The notes under the pieces: model-generated
The model's database searches: none
The model's input: only the letters and a program-made list of their open reading frames with translations
What the model was told of the DNA's origin: nothing
Position numbers and translations under genes: made by a program
DNA from: Solibacillus palustris
GTDB lineage: Bacteria > Bacillota > Bacilli > Bacillales_A > Planococcaceae
Reading direction: 5' to 3'
DNA: 64,000 nt
Assembly: GCF_022549215.1 (NCBI RefSeq)
Contig: NZ_JAKZFC010000002.1
Location: forward strand, 1 to 64,000
In this document: one piece after another, positions 16,089 through 24,625 of the stretch
Position numbering within the stretch: the stretch's first letter is position 1
Layout: every line of letters begins with the position of its first letter

Positions 16089-16133
16089 TCAATGACTTAG
16101 AAGATTTAGAAATTATAATGGAGGTGATTAGCT

Positions 16134-16421
16134 TTGCAAAAGTGCGAGAAATGCAATGCACATTTCAGTTGGAGTGAAATCTCTAAATCCTGTTGGCGGA
16201 ATTATAAACCGATTAAATGTAACGAATGCGATACAACACATAAGATAACAGTCCCAGGCAGATTAATTTTTGTCTCTTTTACTATTCTTCCAATGCTCAT
16301 CTTAGCTTATTCCCCGCCCCCTTATAGAAATGGTTTTGTAATACTTGGAATAGCTATTTTTATTTTTATAATTGGTTCTTTGATGGCCCCTTTTTTTGTT
16401 ACTTATAAGAAGTCTCTGTGA
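16134..16421 (+). CDS. CXXC-20-CXXC family small membrane protein
   Basis: A 95-residue protein with two Cys-x-x-Cys knuckles (CEKCNAHFSW at 3-12 and KCNECD at 28-33) about 22 residues apart, then two membrane spans. This matches the Firmicutes CXXC_20_CXXC family (TIGR04104), a zinc-ribbon-like head on a membrane hairpin with no known function. TTG 16134 after GGAGGTGATTAGC. Single gene between repeats 16 and 17. Confidence 0.85.
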   Translation: MQKCEKCNAHFSWSEISKSCWRNYKPIKCNECDTTHKITVPGRLIFVSFTILPMLILAYSPPPYRNGFVILGIAIFIFIIGSLMAPFFVTYKKSL

Positions 16422-16433
16422 ACTAACGTACTT

Positions 16434-16514
16434 AAGCTAACGGAGGCTTTAGCAGAACGAGGCTACCTTTAGGTTAGCTTTTTCTTCTAGTACTAACGGG
16501 GCAGTTTAGTTGAA
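16434..16514 (+). repeat. cassette repeat 17, full unit
   Basis: Left core AAGCTAACGGAGGC; hairpin AGGCTACC / GGTTAGCT with T5; right core ACTAACGGGGCAG with TTTAGTTGAA. An extra AACTAAC lies just upstream at 16421-16427. Confidence 0.92.
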
Positions 16515-16853
16515 GAAGACTTTTCTTTATTGAAACCTTTTTTCAAGAACTCGTATTATTTATACCGTGCAATAAAAAGGAGACGCGCGACTGTACAAGC
16601 GTCATTGATTGATAATGTGAAATTTAATATTATTTTAATAATCACTAAAACCTAATTATGATATCCCCAGAAATAGTAAGATTACATATTCAATAAATGC
16701 GATTAGCGGATTGCCTATTGAATGGTTTAGAATTGATTTTAAGAGAGTATTGTAGATATGATTTATTGTTTATTTAAAATAATTATATCTATTCGATGCC
16801 AAAACGTTGTGCAATCAATGTTTTGACATTTCATGTTTTAATAGAAAACATAA
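16515..16853. other. gene-free AT-rich stretch
   Basis: Nothing recognisable beyond AT-rich sequence between repeat 17 and the end of the minus-strand TetR gene. Confidence 0.5.
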
Positions 16854-17393
16854 TTAAGATCGATACATAAGATTAATTTGGTCTGCAATATATGCTGAAT
16901 CCAGGTGTAATCCATTTTTTAACCACCACATAATAACACCGATAATAGAGGCAGTTTTAACATCTGTATCTACAATGATTTTTCTTCCAATATTTTTAGA
17001 GTGACTTCGACGGGTTACTATTAAATCTTTCATCAATAAATGTAAATGTTTTTCAACTTGTTCAAACTGTACTAAAGCAAGTATGTGATTTCTTTGATCA
17101 AGAAGATAATCCAATAGCTGTATCAAGTTATCTTTGCGATTCGTATCAAAAATGGAGGTCAAATTTTCTATTTTGTCAGTTAGGACTTGTAAAATATCAT
17201 TTGTTAAATGTTCCTTTAACTCATTTATATTTTGATAGTGTAAATAAAAGGTGGTCCGGTTCAAATTTGCTTTCTTCGTTAATTTTTGAATAGAAATTTG
17301 GTGAAAAGAGTGACCTTCTTGTAAAAGTGTGAGTAGGGCTTCTTTAAGCATTTCTTGTGTACGAATGGTACGGGGATCTTCTTTATAAGTCAT
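16854..17393 (-). CDS. TetR/AcrR-family regulator
   Basis: A 179-residue regulator. Residues 10-57 are the TetR HTH (IQKLTKKANLNRTTFYLHYQN, then NELKEHL); the C-terminal part resembles the TetR_C_8/DhaS-like group (MWWLKNGLHLD). It is divergent from an MFS drug exporter with 140 bp between starts, the classic arrangement in which the regulator represses both until a drug binds. ATG 17393 after AAAAAGGAATG. Confidence 0.88.
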   Translation of the reverse strand: MTYKEDPRTIRTQEMLKEALLTLLQEGHSFHQISIQKLTKKANLNRTTFYLHYQNINELKEHLTNDILQVLTDKIENLTSIFDTNRKDNLIQLLDYLLDQRNHILALVQFEQVEKHLHLLMKDLIVTRRSHSKNIGRKIIVDTDVKTASIIGVIMWWLKNGLHLDSAYIADQINLMYRS

Positions 17394-17420
17394 TTAAATC
17401 ATTCCTTTTTCATTTTAAAT

Positions 17421-17436
17421 TGTTTATTAATAGACA
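17421..17436. promoter_or_regulatory. candidate TetR operator
   Basis: TGTTTATTAATAGACA, a near-perfect 16-bp palindrome 27 bp upstream of the tetR start, in the shared promoter region. Confidence 0.45.
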
Positions 17437-17488
17437 GAACGGACCTGATTGTATATAGAAGTTTTAATTCTTTTGCTATTATATTTTT

Positions 17489-17517
17489 TAGACACTTTGT
17501 CGATAATATGTATTATA
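17489..17517 (+). promoter_or_regulatory. promoter of the MFS exporter
   Basis: TAGACA (17489-17494), 17 bp, ATTATA (17512-17517); a plausible sigma-A promoter 17 bp ahead of the ATG at 17534. Confidence 0.5.
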
Positions 17518-17533
17518 TGGGAAGGATTTTAAT

Positions 17534-18919
17534 ATGCAAAATGAAATATCGAGTAGTACTAAAAAGTTATTAATTATCATTATGATAACAGGAACCTTTT
17601 TTTCTACTTTAAATCAAACATTGTTAAACGTTGCATTTAGTGATTTAATGGTTGTTTTCGATGTAAATACCGCAACTATTCAATGGTTAGCAACTGGATT
17701 TATGCTTGTAAATGGTGTGTTAGTACCTATAACAGCTTACTTAATGAAACGTTTTTCAACACGTCAGTTATTTATTAGCTCGTTGTTATTTTTACTAATT
17801 GGCTCTATTATCGCAGCAGGTGCGAATAATTTCGGCGTACTATTAACAGGTAGAATGATTCAAGCGGTAGGTGCCGGGATTATCATCCCGTTAATGATGA
17901 CAGTAATTGTATATCTATACCCAGCGGAAAAACGAGGAGCGATTATGGGGAAGGTTGGCTTCGCCATTATTTTTGCGCCAGCCATAGCACCAACATTAGC
18001 AGGATTTATTTTAGAGTATTTATCTTGGCGATGGTTATTTATCATCATAATTCCATTCGCAGTAGTGATTATCATCCTAGCAAGTAAATATTTAGTTAAT
18101 GTTGCTGAAACGTCAAAAGTAAAGCTCGACATAGTAAGTGTAGTTTATTCAACGGTTGGTTTTGGTTTTGTTCTTTTTGGTTTTAGTATTGCAGGTAGCC
18201 GAGGGTGGGATGATTTAATGGTCATTACATCCGTTATTGTTGGTTTGCTCGTTATGATATTATTCTGTCATAGACAAATAAAGTCTACTGAACCTTTACT
18301 GAATTTAAATGTTTTCAAATTTAAAATATTTACGATGACTACGATTGTTAATATAACAACTACCATTTTAATGTATGCCGATTTAATATTACTGCCGATT
18401 TATTTGCAGGATGGACGGGGGTTTACAGCACTTGATGCAGGATTGTTATTATTACCGGGTGCAATTATCAATGCAATACTTTCCCCAGTAACCGGTAAGC
18501 TATTCGATAGATATGGGGCGAAACCTTTATTCATTCTAGGAACAGGTTTAATCGCAATATCGATGCTTGCAGTTATTGATTTATCACCAGAAACTACAAC
18601 AGCATATATTTTAGTCCGTACAATTTTATTACGTATTGGTTTAGCGTTTATTACGATGCCTTTAAACACTGCTGCTTTAAATGGATTACCAAAGGAATTA
18701 GTATCTCATGGATCGGCGATAAACAATACAATTCGTCAACTAGCTGGAGCAATTGGTACAGCAATTATTATGACGATCTATACAATTCAATTATCGAATG
18801 TTTCTTTAGAATCAAATACTGGTTATGTTAGTGCCGCGAGTAACACTTACTTCTATATGTTTGTCATCTCTATAATAGCTTTCATTAGTACATGGTTTAC
18901 GCCGAAAAAGACAAGTTAA
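17534..18919 (+). CDS. DHA2/EmrB-type MFS multidrug exporter
   Basis: A 461-residue transporter with about 14 hydrophobic spans. MIQAVGAGIIIPLMMT, GFAIIFAPAIAPTLAGF (motif C region) and LSWRWLFIIIIP are hallmarks of the EmrB/QacA proton-coupled exporters. Drug range unknown. ATG after GGAAGGATTTTAAT. With the divergent tetR it forms a self-contained resistance module inside the array, bounded by repeats 17 and 18. Confidence 0.9.
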   Translation: MQNEISSSTKKLLIIIMITGTFFSTLNQTLLNVAFSDLMVVFDVNTATIQWLATGFMLVNGVLVPITAYLMKRFSTRQLFISSLLFLLIGSIIAAGANNFGVLLTGRMIQAVGAGIIIPLMMTVIVYLYPAEKRGAIMGKVGFAIIFAPAIAPTLAGFILEYLSWRWLFIIIIPFAVVIIILASKYLVNVAETSKVKLDIVSVVYSTVGFGFVLFGFSIAGSRGWDDLMVITSVIVGLLVMILFCHRQIKSTEPLLNLNVFKFKIFTMTTIVNITTTILMYADLILLPIYLQDGRGFTALDAGLLLLPGAIINAILSPVTGKLFDRYGAKPLFILGTGLIAISMLAVIDLSPETTTAYILVRTILLRIGLAFITMPLNTAALNGLPKELVSHGSAINNTIRQLAGAIGTAIIMTIYTIQLSNVSLESNTGYVSAASNTYFYMFVISIIAFISTWFTPKKTS

Positions 18920-18961
18920 AGTAATTTCAGTAATACTAGTGAATGTTTTATATAAATAAAT

Positions 18962-19003
18962 AAAAAGACTTAAGTCCTTACGTAATCTGACTTAAGCCTT
19001 TTT
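18962..19003. terminator. terminator after the MFS exporter
   Basis: CTTAAGTC (18970-18977) and GACTTAAG (about 18988-18995) with flanking A and T runs. Confidence 0.75.
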
Positions 19004-19183
19004 AATTTATCTAAAAGAATTTAGAGTTTATTATTTTGTTACATTTACTTTTTAAAGTTTGCATAAGAAAGAGCTATAAGCTGTATAAAAAGATGAGAAT
19101 ACACTAAGCTTTTTGTAAAACAACAGCTATTATAAAATACATCATTTCAATAACTCTTTTGACTATGTGAAATAATGTACTTA

Positions 19184-19263
19184 AACTACCGGGGGCTTTA
19201 CTTGAAGATCATTGAGTTGCATATACAGCTCTTTTTTTTAACTAACGCAGCAGTTTAGTTCAA
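19184..19263 (+). repeat. cassette repeat 18, full unit
   Basis: AACTACCGGGGGC, hairpin GAGTTGCATATACAGCTC with T8, right core AACTAACGCAGCAG with TTTAGTTCAA. Preceded by GTGAAATAATGTACTTA. The linker between hairpin and right core is shorter than in other copies. Confidence 0.93.
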
Positions 19264-19336
19264 TAAGGGGTATCTCCAGATTTATGCATATTTACGACGT
19301 TAAGGAAAGATTTATTACCAAACGGCGCTTTGGGGA
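19264..19336 (+). repeat. tail A, copy 4
   Basis: AAGGGGTATCTCCAGATTTA, TTTACGACGTTAAGGAAAG, then ACCAAACGGCGCTTTGGGGA. Most diverged of the four long copies. Confidence 0.75.
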
Positions 19337-19411
19337 CATTTTCAACATAAATATATGGTAAAATAATACAAAATATTAATGAGGTATTAACGTTTAAAGA
19401 AGGGGGATATT

Positions 19412-19627
19412 ATGAAGAAAAAGGAAAAATTAAAAATATGGTCAATAATTTTAGTGATATTACTGCTAATTGCTGGATTAATTTTATTTTTTTTAGGACA
19501 TTATAGTATATCTTTTATTTTACTCGGGATTTTTGTAGTAATTATAACTGCTATTAGTAATTGGTTACGAATGGAAAATGAAGTTTACATTCACGAAAAA
19601 AGCTATAAGAATCATAATAAGTGGTAA
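19412..19627 (+). CDS. small two-span membrane protein, 71 residues
   Basis: Two spans (WSIILVILLLIAGLILFFLG, SFILLGIFVVIITAISNW) with a short charged tail. ATG after AGAAGGGGGATATT. No family recognised. Between repeats 18 and 19. Confidence 0.62.
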   Translation: MKKKEKLKIWSIILVILLLIAGLILFFLGHYSISFILLGIFVVIITAISNWLRMENEVYIHEKSYKNHNKW

Positions 19628-19753
19628 CTATAGTGAATAGCTATTAGAAAAAAGACGACCCAAAAGCTATATATTATGGATAAACAAACTAACAAAGCTG
19701 ATGAAAAGTTTATAGTTAGTAATGAATTATAATTATACAAAATAAAACTAAAT

Positions 19754-19784
19754 AATGTTCCCAAATAAGTCATAGGGAACGTTC
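19754..19784 (+). repeat. site family C, copy 4
   Basis: AATGTTCCCAAATAAG then TCATAGGGAACGTTC; arms GTTCCC/GGGAAC. Confidence 0.6.
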
Positions 19785-19891
19785 AAAATGGACTAGCAAG
19801 AAGATACTTACTTAATTAAGTAGTTCAGTGTAGACTGAATTTATAGAAGTAATTAAAATGATATATGGAAGTTTGTGAATAAATACACTTA

Positions 19892-19976
19892 AACTAACGG
19901 GGGCTTTACTTGTAGATCATTAAGTTGCAAATGCAGCTCTTTTTTCTTATTGAACTAACGGGGCAGTTTAGTTGAA
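19892..19976 (+). repeat. cassette repeat 19, full unit
   Basis: AACTAACGGGGGC, TTTACTTGTAGATCATT, hairpin AAGTTGCAAATGCAGCTC with T-run, right core AACTAACGGGGCAG with TTTAGTTGAA. Preceded by GTGAATAAATACACTTA. Confidence 0.95.
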
Positions 19977-20162
19977 CAAGGGGTTAAGTTGAATAGTTAA
20001 TGCACATAAGCTTAATGATTCGCTTTCTCATTTTGATACTAATAATATTTATATTTTCTTAAGAATAATAATAAGAGATTCTTAAGATTTATCTACTATA
20101 CTTCAGTTATAGCAAGGAAGTAAAACAAATTTAAAACTTGCGATTACAGGAGGAAAAATATT

Positions 20163-20822
20163 ATGAAATCAACGAAAATATTGGGATTAGCGTTAGTTGG
20201 GATATTGGGTACTGGAGGTGTTACAGCTATTGCACATGCATCAAATAATATAGTGCCATTGAATACAGTAATGACTGAACAGGCTGTTGAACAAGACAGT
20301 TACAAAGAAAATAAATTTAAAGAAGTAGCACTTGATGCTTTTCCAAAGAATTTTAATGAAACAGTAGATACTAAAAACTTTTATGAAGGAAAAAATGAGT
20401 TTTATGAGATAGACGGACATAAATTTTATACAATAGGATGGAGTAATAAAAATAGTGAATTTATAAATGGAAATACAGCCATTCAATATAGTGCAATATT
20501 AGACGCGGAAACTAATAAGATAGTAAGTCTACAGTATCATCCAGGAGAAGCTAAAAATCAAAATTATAAGAATTTTTCTTATGATGAAGCAAAAAATTTA
20601 GCAACTAACTTTGTTAAAGAGAATAACATATTAGATGGTAAAAGCTATGAATTTTTAGAAGAACCAAGTAAAGAAGTAAATACAGCTAAAGATTCAAAAG
20701 AAGATTGGTACTATCATTTTTATTTTAAATATGATGGAGGAAAAACGTGTTTAGTTAATGTAAATAAAGACCTTAAGAAAGTAACTGAATTTAGTTTAGA
20801 TGAAGGTCAACTTCAGGGTTAA
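20163..20822 (+). CDS. secreted protein with PepSY-like region
   Basis: A 219-residue protein with a signal peptide (about 1-26, LGLALVGILGTGGVTAIAHA). The mature part has two alike segments: IQYSAILDAETNKIVSLQYH and DEAKNLATNFVKENN, in the style of PepSY/YpeB domains, plus EDWYYHFYFKYDGGKTCLVN. Probably exported, role unknown. ATG after AGGAGGAAAAATATT. An inverted repeat (CTTAAGAAT/ATTCTTAAG) at the promoter hints at control by a response regulator. Confidence 0.7.
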   Translation: MKSTKILGLALVGILGTGGVTAIAHASNNIVPLNTVMTEQAVEQDSYKENKFKEVALDAFPKNFNETVDTKNFYEGKNEFYEIDGHKFYTIGWSNKNSEFINGNTAIQYSAILDAETNKIVSLQYHPGEAKNQNYKNFSYDEAKNLATNFVKENNILDGKSYEFLEEPSKEVNTAKDSKEDWYYHFYFKYDGGKTCLVNVNKDLKKVTEFSLDEGQLQG

Positions 20823-20897
20823 TGATGTACTACGTAAACCCTCGATGTACATGATAAACTTCTTAAGTTGTGACGAGATATTCTTATAAGATACAAA

Positions 20898-20928
20898 AAG
20901 GACTTACTGTTAATAGTAAGTCCTTTTT
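20898..20928 (+). terminator. terminator after the PepSY-like gene
   Basis: AAAGGACTTACT gttaat AGTAAGTCCTTTTT, perfect 12-bp stem. Confidence 0.85.
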
Positions 20929-20945
20929 CATCTAACCTCATATTG

Positions 20946-21029
20946 AACTATCGGTGTGCTTTACTTGAAGATTATTGAGTTGCATATGCAGCTCTTTTTT
21001 CTTGTTAAACTAACGAGGCAGGTTAATTG
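20946..21029 (+). repeat. cassette repeat 20, full unit
   Basis: AACTATCGGTGTGC, hairpin GAGTTGCATATGCAGCTC with T-run, right core AACTAACGAGGCAG with GTTAATTG. The next recognisable copy is 9.2 kb away. Confidence 0.92.
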
Positions 21030-21106
21030 TGGAAGCTGATTATAATAAAACTAAAAGAATTTTTACCTTGATCAAAAACGATATAAAATTGATTGGCATT
21101 GTTTCC

Positions 21107-21775
21107 TTAGGCAGTCTTCTCTGTTATAAATACCCAGTGTAGAAGAGTTGGTTGATAATTTGGGATCATCCACCCCAAAATTTTGCCGATAAAATAGGCA
21201 GCAATTAGTGTCCCTATTCCGATTGAGCCTAATGATTGAATGAAAATTACACTGATTGTACCAGCCACACAAATATTTATTAAATCGCTTGAAATTTTTG
21301 CTTGACCGAATTTCAAATTAAACTTTTCACTAATTACATAAGTTAACGCATCGTAAGGCATTAATGGAAGCTTCGCTGTTGTATAGCCCATTAAACCGAC
21401 TGCTATTACAAATAAACTAACAATTAAATATGCAATTCGAGCAAAGATGGTTTCAGGTGTAGGGAAAAGTTGTACAATGAAGAGCGCTGCATCCATGAAT
21501 AACCCAAATAAAAACGAAATAATGAATTGACCTGCAAATTCATTTAACTCCATTCGTTTACTTAGTATTACTTGAATAATAATGTATAAAACATTTGCAA
21601 GCGCCGTTGTCAGACCAACCGATAAACCAGTCGTTAGCGTACTTGCATATGCTAATGATGACACAGGCGATACCCCAAATCCTGCTTGAATCGACAGGCT
21701 TATGCCAATCGACATAAAAAATAACCCGAGCACGTACAAGATGATACGCTTCAATGTTCTGCACCTATGATTCAT
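21107..21775 (-). CDS. YczE/YyaS/YitT-family membrane protein
   Basis: A 222-residue polytopic protein with about five spans. LFFMSIGISLSIQAGFGVSPVSSLAYA and GLMGYTTAKLPLMPYDALTYVI are hallmarks of the YczE-type family (DUF6198). Function of the family is unclear. ATG 21775 is preferred over GTG 21787 because AGGAAG lies at proper distance only from the ATG. Divergent from a LysR regulator, a pairing often seen for this family. Confidence 0.85.
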   Translation of the reverse strand: MNHRCRTLKRIILYVLGLFFMSIGISLSIQAGFGVSPVSSLAYASTLTTGLSVGLTTALANVLYIIIQVILSKRMELNEFAGQFIISFLFGLFMDAALFIVQLFPTPETIFARIAYLIVSLFVIAVGLMGYTTAKLPLMPYDALTYVISEKFNLKFGQAKISSDLINICVAGTISVIFIQSLGSIGIGTLIAAYFIGKILGWMIPNYQPTLLHWVFITEKTA

Positions 21776-21909
21776 AATATCTCTCACTTCCTACTTAATA
21801 TTATTAATATAAACACTCTAGATATAGGATTATAACGTCAAATTCAAGATATGAAAAATATATATATGATAAACTAATCATATCAAAAAACATATATTGG
21901 AGAGATGAA

Positions 21910-22785
21910 ATGGATTTTCGACAATTACATTACTTTAAAGAAATTGTGCAACAAGGAAGTATTTCTAAAGCAGCAGAAGTGCTTCATATCGCGCAGCCGC
22001 CGCTTAGTCAGTTGTTAAAAAAGCTTGAAAATGATCTTGGCACAACTTTAATTCATCGATATCGTCAAAAATGGGAGCTTACAGAAACAGGTGAAATACT
22101 ATACCAATATGCCAATGAAATGCTAATGCAAATTAAAGATGTAAAGCAGCGAATCCAAGAAGTTGAACAAGGTATAGGAGGAACAGTAAGTATCGGTGTA
22201 TCGTCTACATGTTCGAATATGCTCATTGATTATGCTAGTATGTTTAGAACACAATATCCAAATGTTAAAATGAATATAGTAACAGGAAATTCAGAAGAAT
22301 TATTAAAAAGACTAGAACAAAGAGAAATTGATGTTGCCTTACTTTTACGATTGGGCAATAGTGAACAATATGAGATGAAAATATTAAAAAAACAACCAAC
22401 CACTGTGATTATCCCAACAAGTTGGGCAACATCGTTTTCATCTCAGCATGTGACGATTGAACAAATTGCCCAGTTCCCATTCATTATGCTAGGAGCAATG
22501 GAAGGACTCTCTTTCAATGAAGACCTCTTCAAAGCGTTTGATGTACATCAAGTCAAGCCAAATATCATTATTGAGTGTAAAGATATAAGGATGGTTGTAG
22601 CACTTGTTAGTAGAGGACTAGGATTATCCGTTATTCCAAGAATGGATTACACATCACCATTTTTAGAACATACAACACTTTTAGAATTGAAACAATTTGA
22701 TTTTCATCTAGAGCCTGTAATAGTAAAATTAAAAGACCAACGAATTTCCAAAGCAGCGTCTCAATTTTGGGAAATGGTTGATTAG
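21910..22785 (+). CDS. LysR-family transcriptional regulator
   Basis: A 291-residue LysR. HTH at 1-60 (MDFRQLHYFKEIVQQGSIS, then KAAEVLHIAQPPLSQLLKKL), effector domain from about 90 (GGTVSIGVSSTCSNML). Most like the GltC/CynR-type group. It probably controls the divergent membrane gene; the 134-bp intergenic region holds ATAAACTAATCATATC and palindromic AT-rich sequence. ATG after TTGGAGAGATGAA. Confidence 0.9.
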   Translation: MDFRQLHYFKEIVQQGSISKAAEVLHIAQPPLSQLLKKLENDLGTTLIHRYRQKWELTETGEILYQYANEMLMQIKDVKQRIQEVEQGIGGTVSIGVSSTCSNMLIDYASMFRTQYPNVKMNIVTGNSEELLKRLEQREIDVALLLRLGNSEQYEMKILKKQPTTVIIPTSWATSFSSQHVTIEQIAQFPFIMLGAMEGLSFNEDLFKAFDVHQVKPNIIIECKDIRMVVALVSRGLGLSVIPRMDYTSPFLEHTTLLELKQFDFHLEPVIVKLKDQRISKAASQFWEMVD

Positions 22786-22993
22786 AAGATGTGAACAAAG
22801 TAAAGAAAGCCTTCAATCAAGTAATATAGGCATCGTCCGATACCAGATCGTTGGAGTCAGACTAACGGAAGGGCTCAAAGCACCATAGTTTATCGACCTT
22901 CCTCTCCCAGCCGTAGTATTCAATACCCGTTCTGAGTACATTTTCATCTTTTGTGTTGTGGCGTTGGTTTTTGCGCTACATGGATGGCTAACG
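22786..22993. other. rearranged junction before the second recombinase copy
   Basis: No gene. ACTAACGGAAGGGC at 22861-22874 resembles a left core, and GGCTAACGG at 22986-22994 resembles another core start, directly joined to the recombinase-copy sequence. The 110 bp between them is of a different character (higher GC) and not identified. Confidence 0.4.
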
Positions 22994-23494
22994 GTTGCTC
23001 ATTTTACATTTAAAAGTACTTTTGATAATACTCTTTCCGTAGTTTACCGCTTAATTGAGCGTATATCCTTGTGGTTTCACTTTTCTCATGCCCCATAAGA
23101 CTTTGAATGACTTCAATAGGAGCGCCATTATTCAACAAGTGAGTTGCAAAGCTGTGTCTAAGTTGGTGTGGATGAATCTCTTTATTAATTTCAGCACGAT
23201 TGGAGATCCGCTTGATGATGTATCGCATTTGGGCAACACTCATTTTATGTGGCTGCCTTGCTGTTACAAAGATGGCAGGATTATTGTCATTCCGACTTTC
23301 AATATACCGTTTAAGCCATATGTCGCAACGTATATTAAAATAAACTTCCCTCTCCTTATCACCTTTCCCTCTAACAATCGTGGATTGATTGGACCAATTA
23401 ATATGGTTCTTTTCTAAAGTAACTATTTCTCCAATTCGACAACCAGTAGAAAACATAAATTCGAAAATAGCTCTTTTCATTGGGGAATGACAGG
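22994..23494 (-). pseudogene. 5'-truncated second copy of the tyrosine recombinase
   Basis: Nearly identical to 7255-7754 including the non-coding bases past the stop (GTTGCTCATTTTACATTTAA). It encodes the last ~157 residues, with TGCRIGE, RGKGDKER, HPHQLRHSFATHL and RIYAQ, so the catalytic residues survive, but the N-terminal DNA-binding domain and start are gone. The break is at CAGG (23491-23494), followed by resolvase sequence. Evidence that the recombinase gene was once copied elsewhere in the array and then cut by another event. Confidence 0.9.
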
Positions 23495-23533
23495 GAAGCT
23501 ATGTTTGATATCTGTATTTGCTGAATAATATCC

Positions 23534-23686
23534 CGTAATAGAGGAAGAGTTTGCGGCAAACCTGCTATTGATGAAAAGACTAAGAAGCATGTGCGTACGT
23601 TGTTTGAAGCAGGAGAAAATGCTACTGATATAGCAAAAGAGTATGGCATAGGTAGGGCTAAGGTGTATTTGATTTTGAAAGGATGA
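23534..23686 (+). pseudogene. serine resolvase/invertase, C-terminal HTH remnant
   Basis: An open frame ending at TGA 23684-23686 encodes RGRVCGKPAIDEKTKKHVRT, then LFEAGENATDIAKEYGIG and RAKVYLILKG. This is the Hin-type HTH found at the end of Tn3/Pin serine recombinases (GRPxxxx...I+AxLxxxGxSxxxIAKxxGVSRxTVYR). The catalytic domain is missing. It directly adjoins the cut recombinase copy. Confidence 0.75.
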
Positions 23687-24101
23687 TATTTCTTCATTGG
23701 TGCAAGCAACTAAATGAAAGGTTTGGAGTAAGGTCTAAATAGTTACCGGTTATTGTAGAGGACATTCCACATTGTAATTGTTATTCAAGTTGCTCATAGA
23801 AAAGGATACGTGTATACGCTCCTTGTAAGGCGCGTATAACGAATTACAAGAAATATTTGGGGAAGAATGAGATAGGTAAGTTTACTGTTAGAAATCATGC
23901 ATTTTACAAATCCATACATAAATAAATACCCAAAATTACGCTTTCCTGAACTATGCGAGTATCTTGTAAGTGCTAGTTGAATAGCTTCTTTTGTTGTTCT
24001 TTTAAAATAGTCAACTATTTTTAGCACCAAGCCGTTGTCCCCAATTCTGGCTTCATGTTAAGAAATTATGTAGAAAAACATCTAAATTATGGAGGAATAA
24101 A
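23687..24101. other. gene-free stretch
   Basis: No gene seen. One hairpin-like pair TACGTGTATACGCTCC / GGCGCGTATAACG near 23809-23831. Probably debris of older insertions. Confidence 0.4.
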
Positions 24102-24444
24102 ATGACGTTAGAATTGGATTTACAGACACTGATTTGAAGTTTTATTTAGAACGTATGGGAATTTCATTTGATTTAAAGAACGAAGTAATGACGGTAAATG
24201 GTATTGATATAAATTTAAAGTCGGGAGATTATACAAATGAACGAATAGCTATAAAATCAATATAGATTCAGAAGTTTGGGCTTTTTTAAGAGTCTTAGAC
24301 ATTGCTGAATATTTTAGAGATTATGGCGATATACCAGAATTTATTGGTAATATGAAAAAGAAATTGAAAGTTAAGCTGATAACAAAACTATTATTTTCCA
24401 AAAATTCAGCAAATAGTGGAGTTTGTAATTTTCGATTGTTATAA
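24102..24444 (+). pseudogene. frameshifted small gene, family unknown
   Basis: ATG 24102 follows GGAGGAATAAA. Coding appearance moves through three frames: the start frame stops at 24135; a second (24116-24265) reads FTDTDLKFYLERMGISFDLK and MTVNGIDINLKSGDY; a third (24256-24444) reads INIDSEVWAFLRVLDIAEYF and GDIPEFIGNMKKKLK. Joined, they make a protein of about 110 residues. I do not recognise the family. At least two frameshifts make it a pseudogene. Confidence 0.55.
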
Positions 24445-24625
24445 TATGTTAAAATCTTTAGTATGAAATAGAAAAATGAACATAGAAAAGAAAAATTATC
24501 GATACCAAGCAGATTTATTATTGAATAATTAGTTATTATATAAGTAATATACGTTTCGACATTTGTGGTGAACATTTACATAATAGAGGGTTAGGATATA
24601 GAAATTTAATGAAAGTAGGTTGGCC

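Larger units (their letters stand above)
19628..20162 (+). other. spacer with family-C site, repeat 19 and a promoter region
   Basis: No gene. Holds family-C copy 4, TTCAGTgtagACTGAA (about 19825-19840), repeat 19, and before the next gene the inverted pair CTTAAGAAT / ATTCTTAAG (about 20058-20087) followed by TACTATACT, a likely -10 region. Confidence 0.5.
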
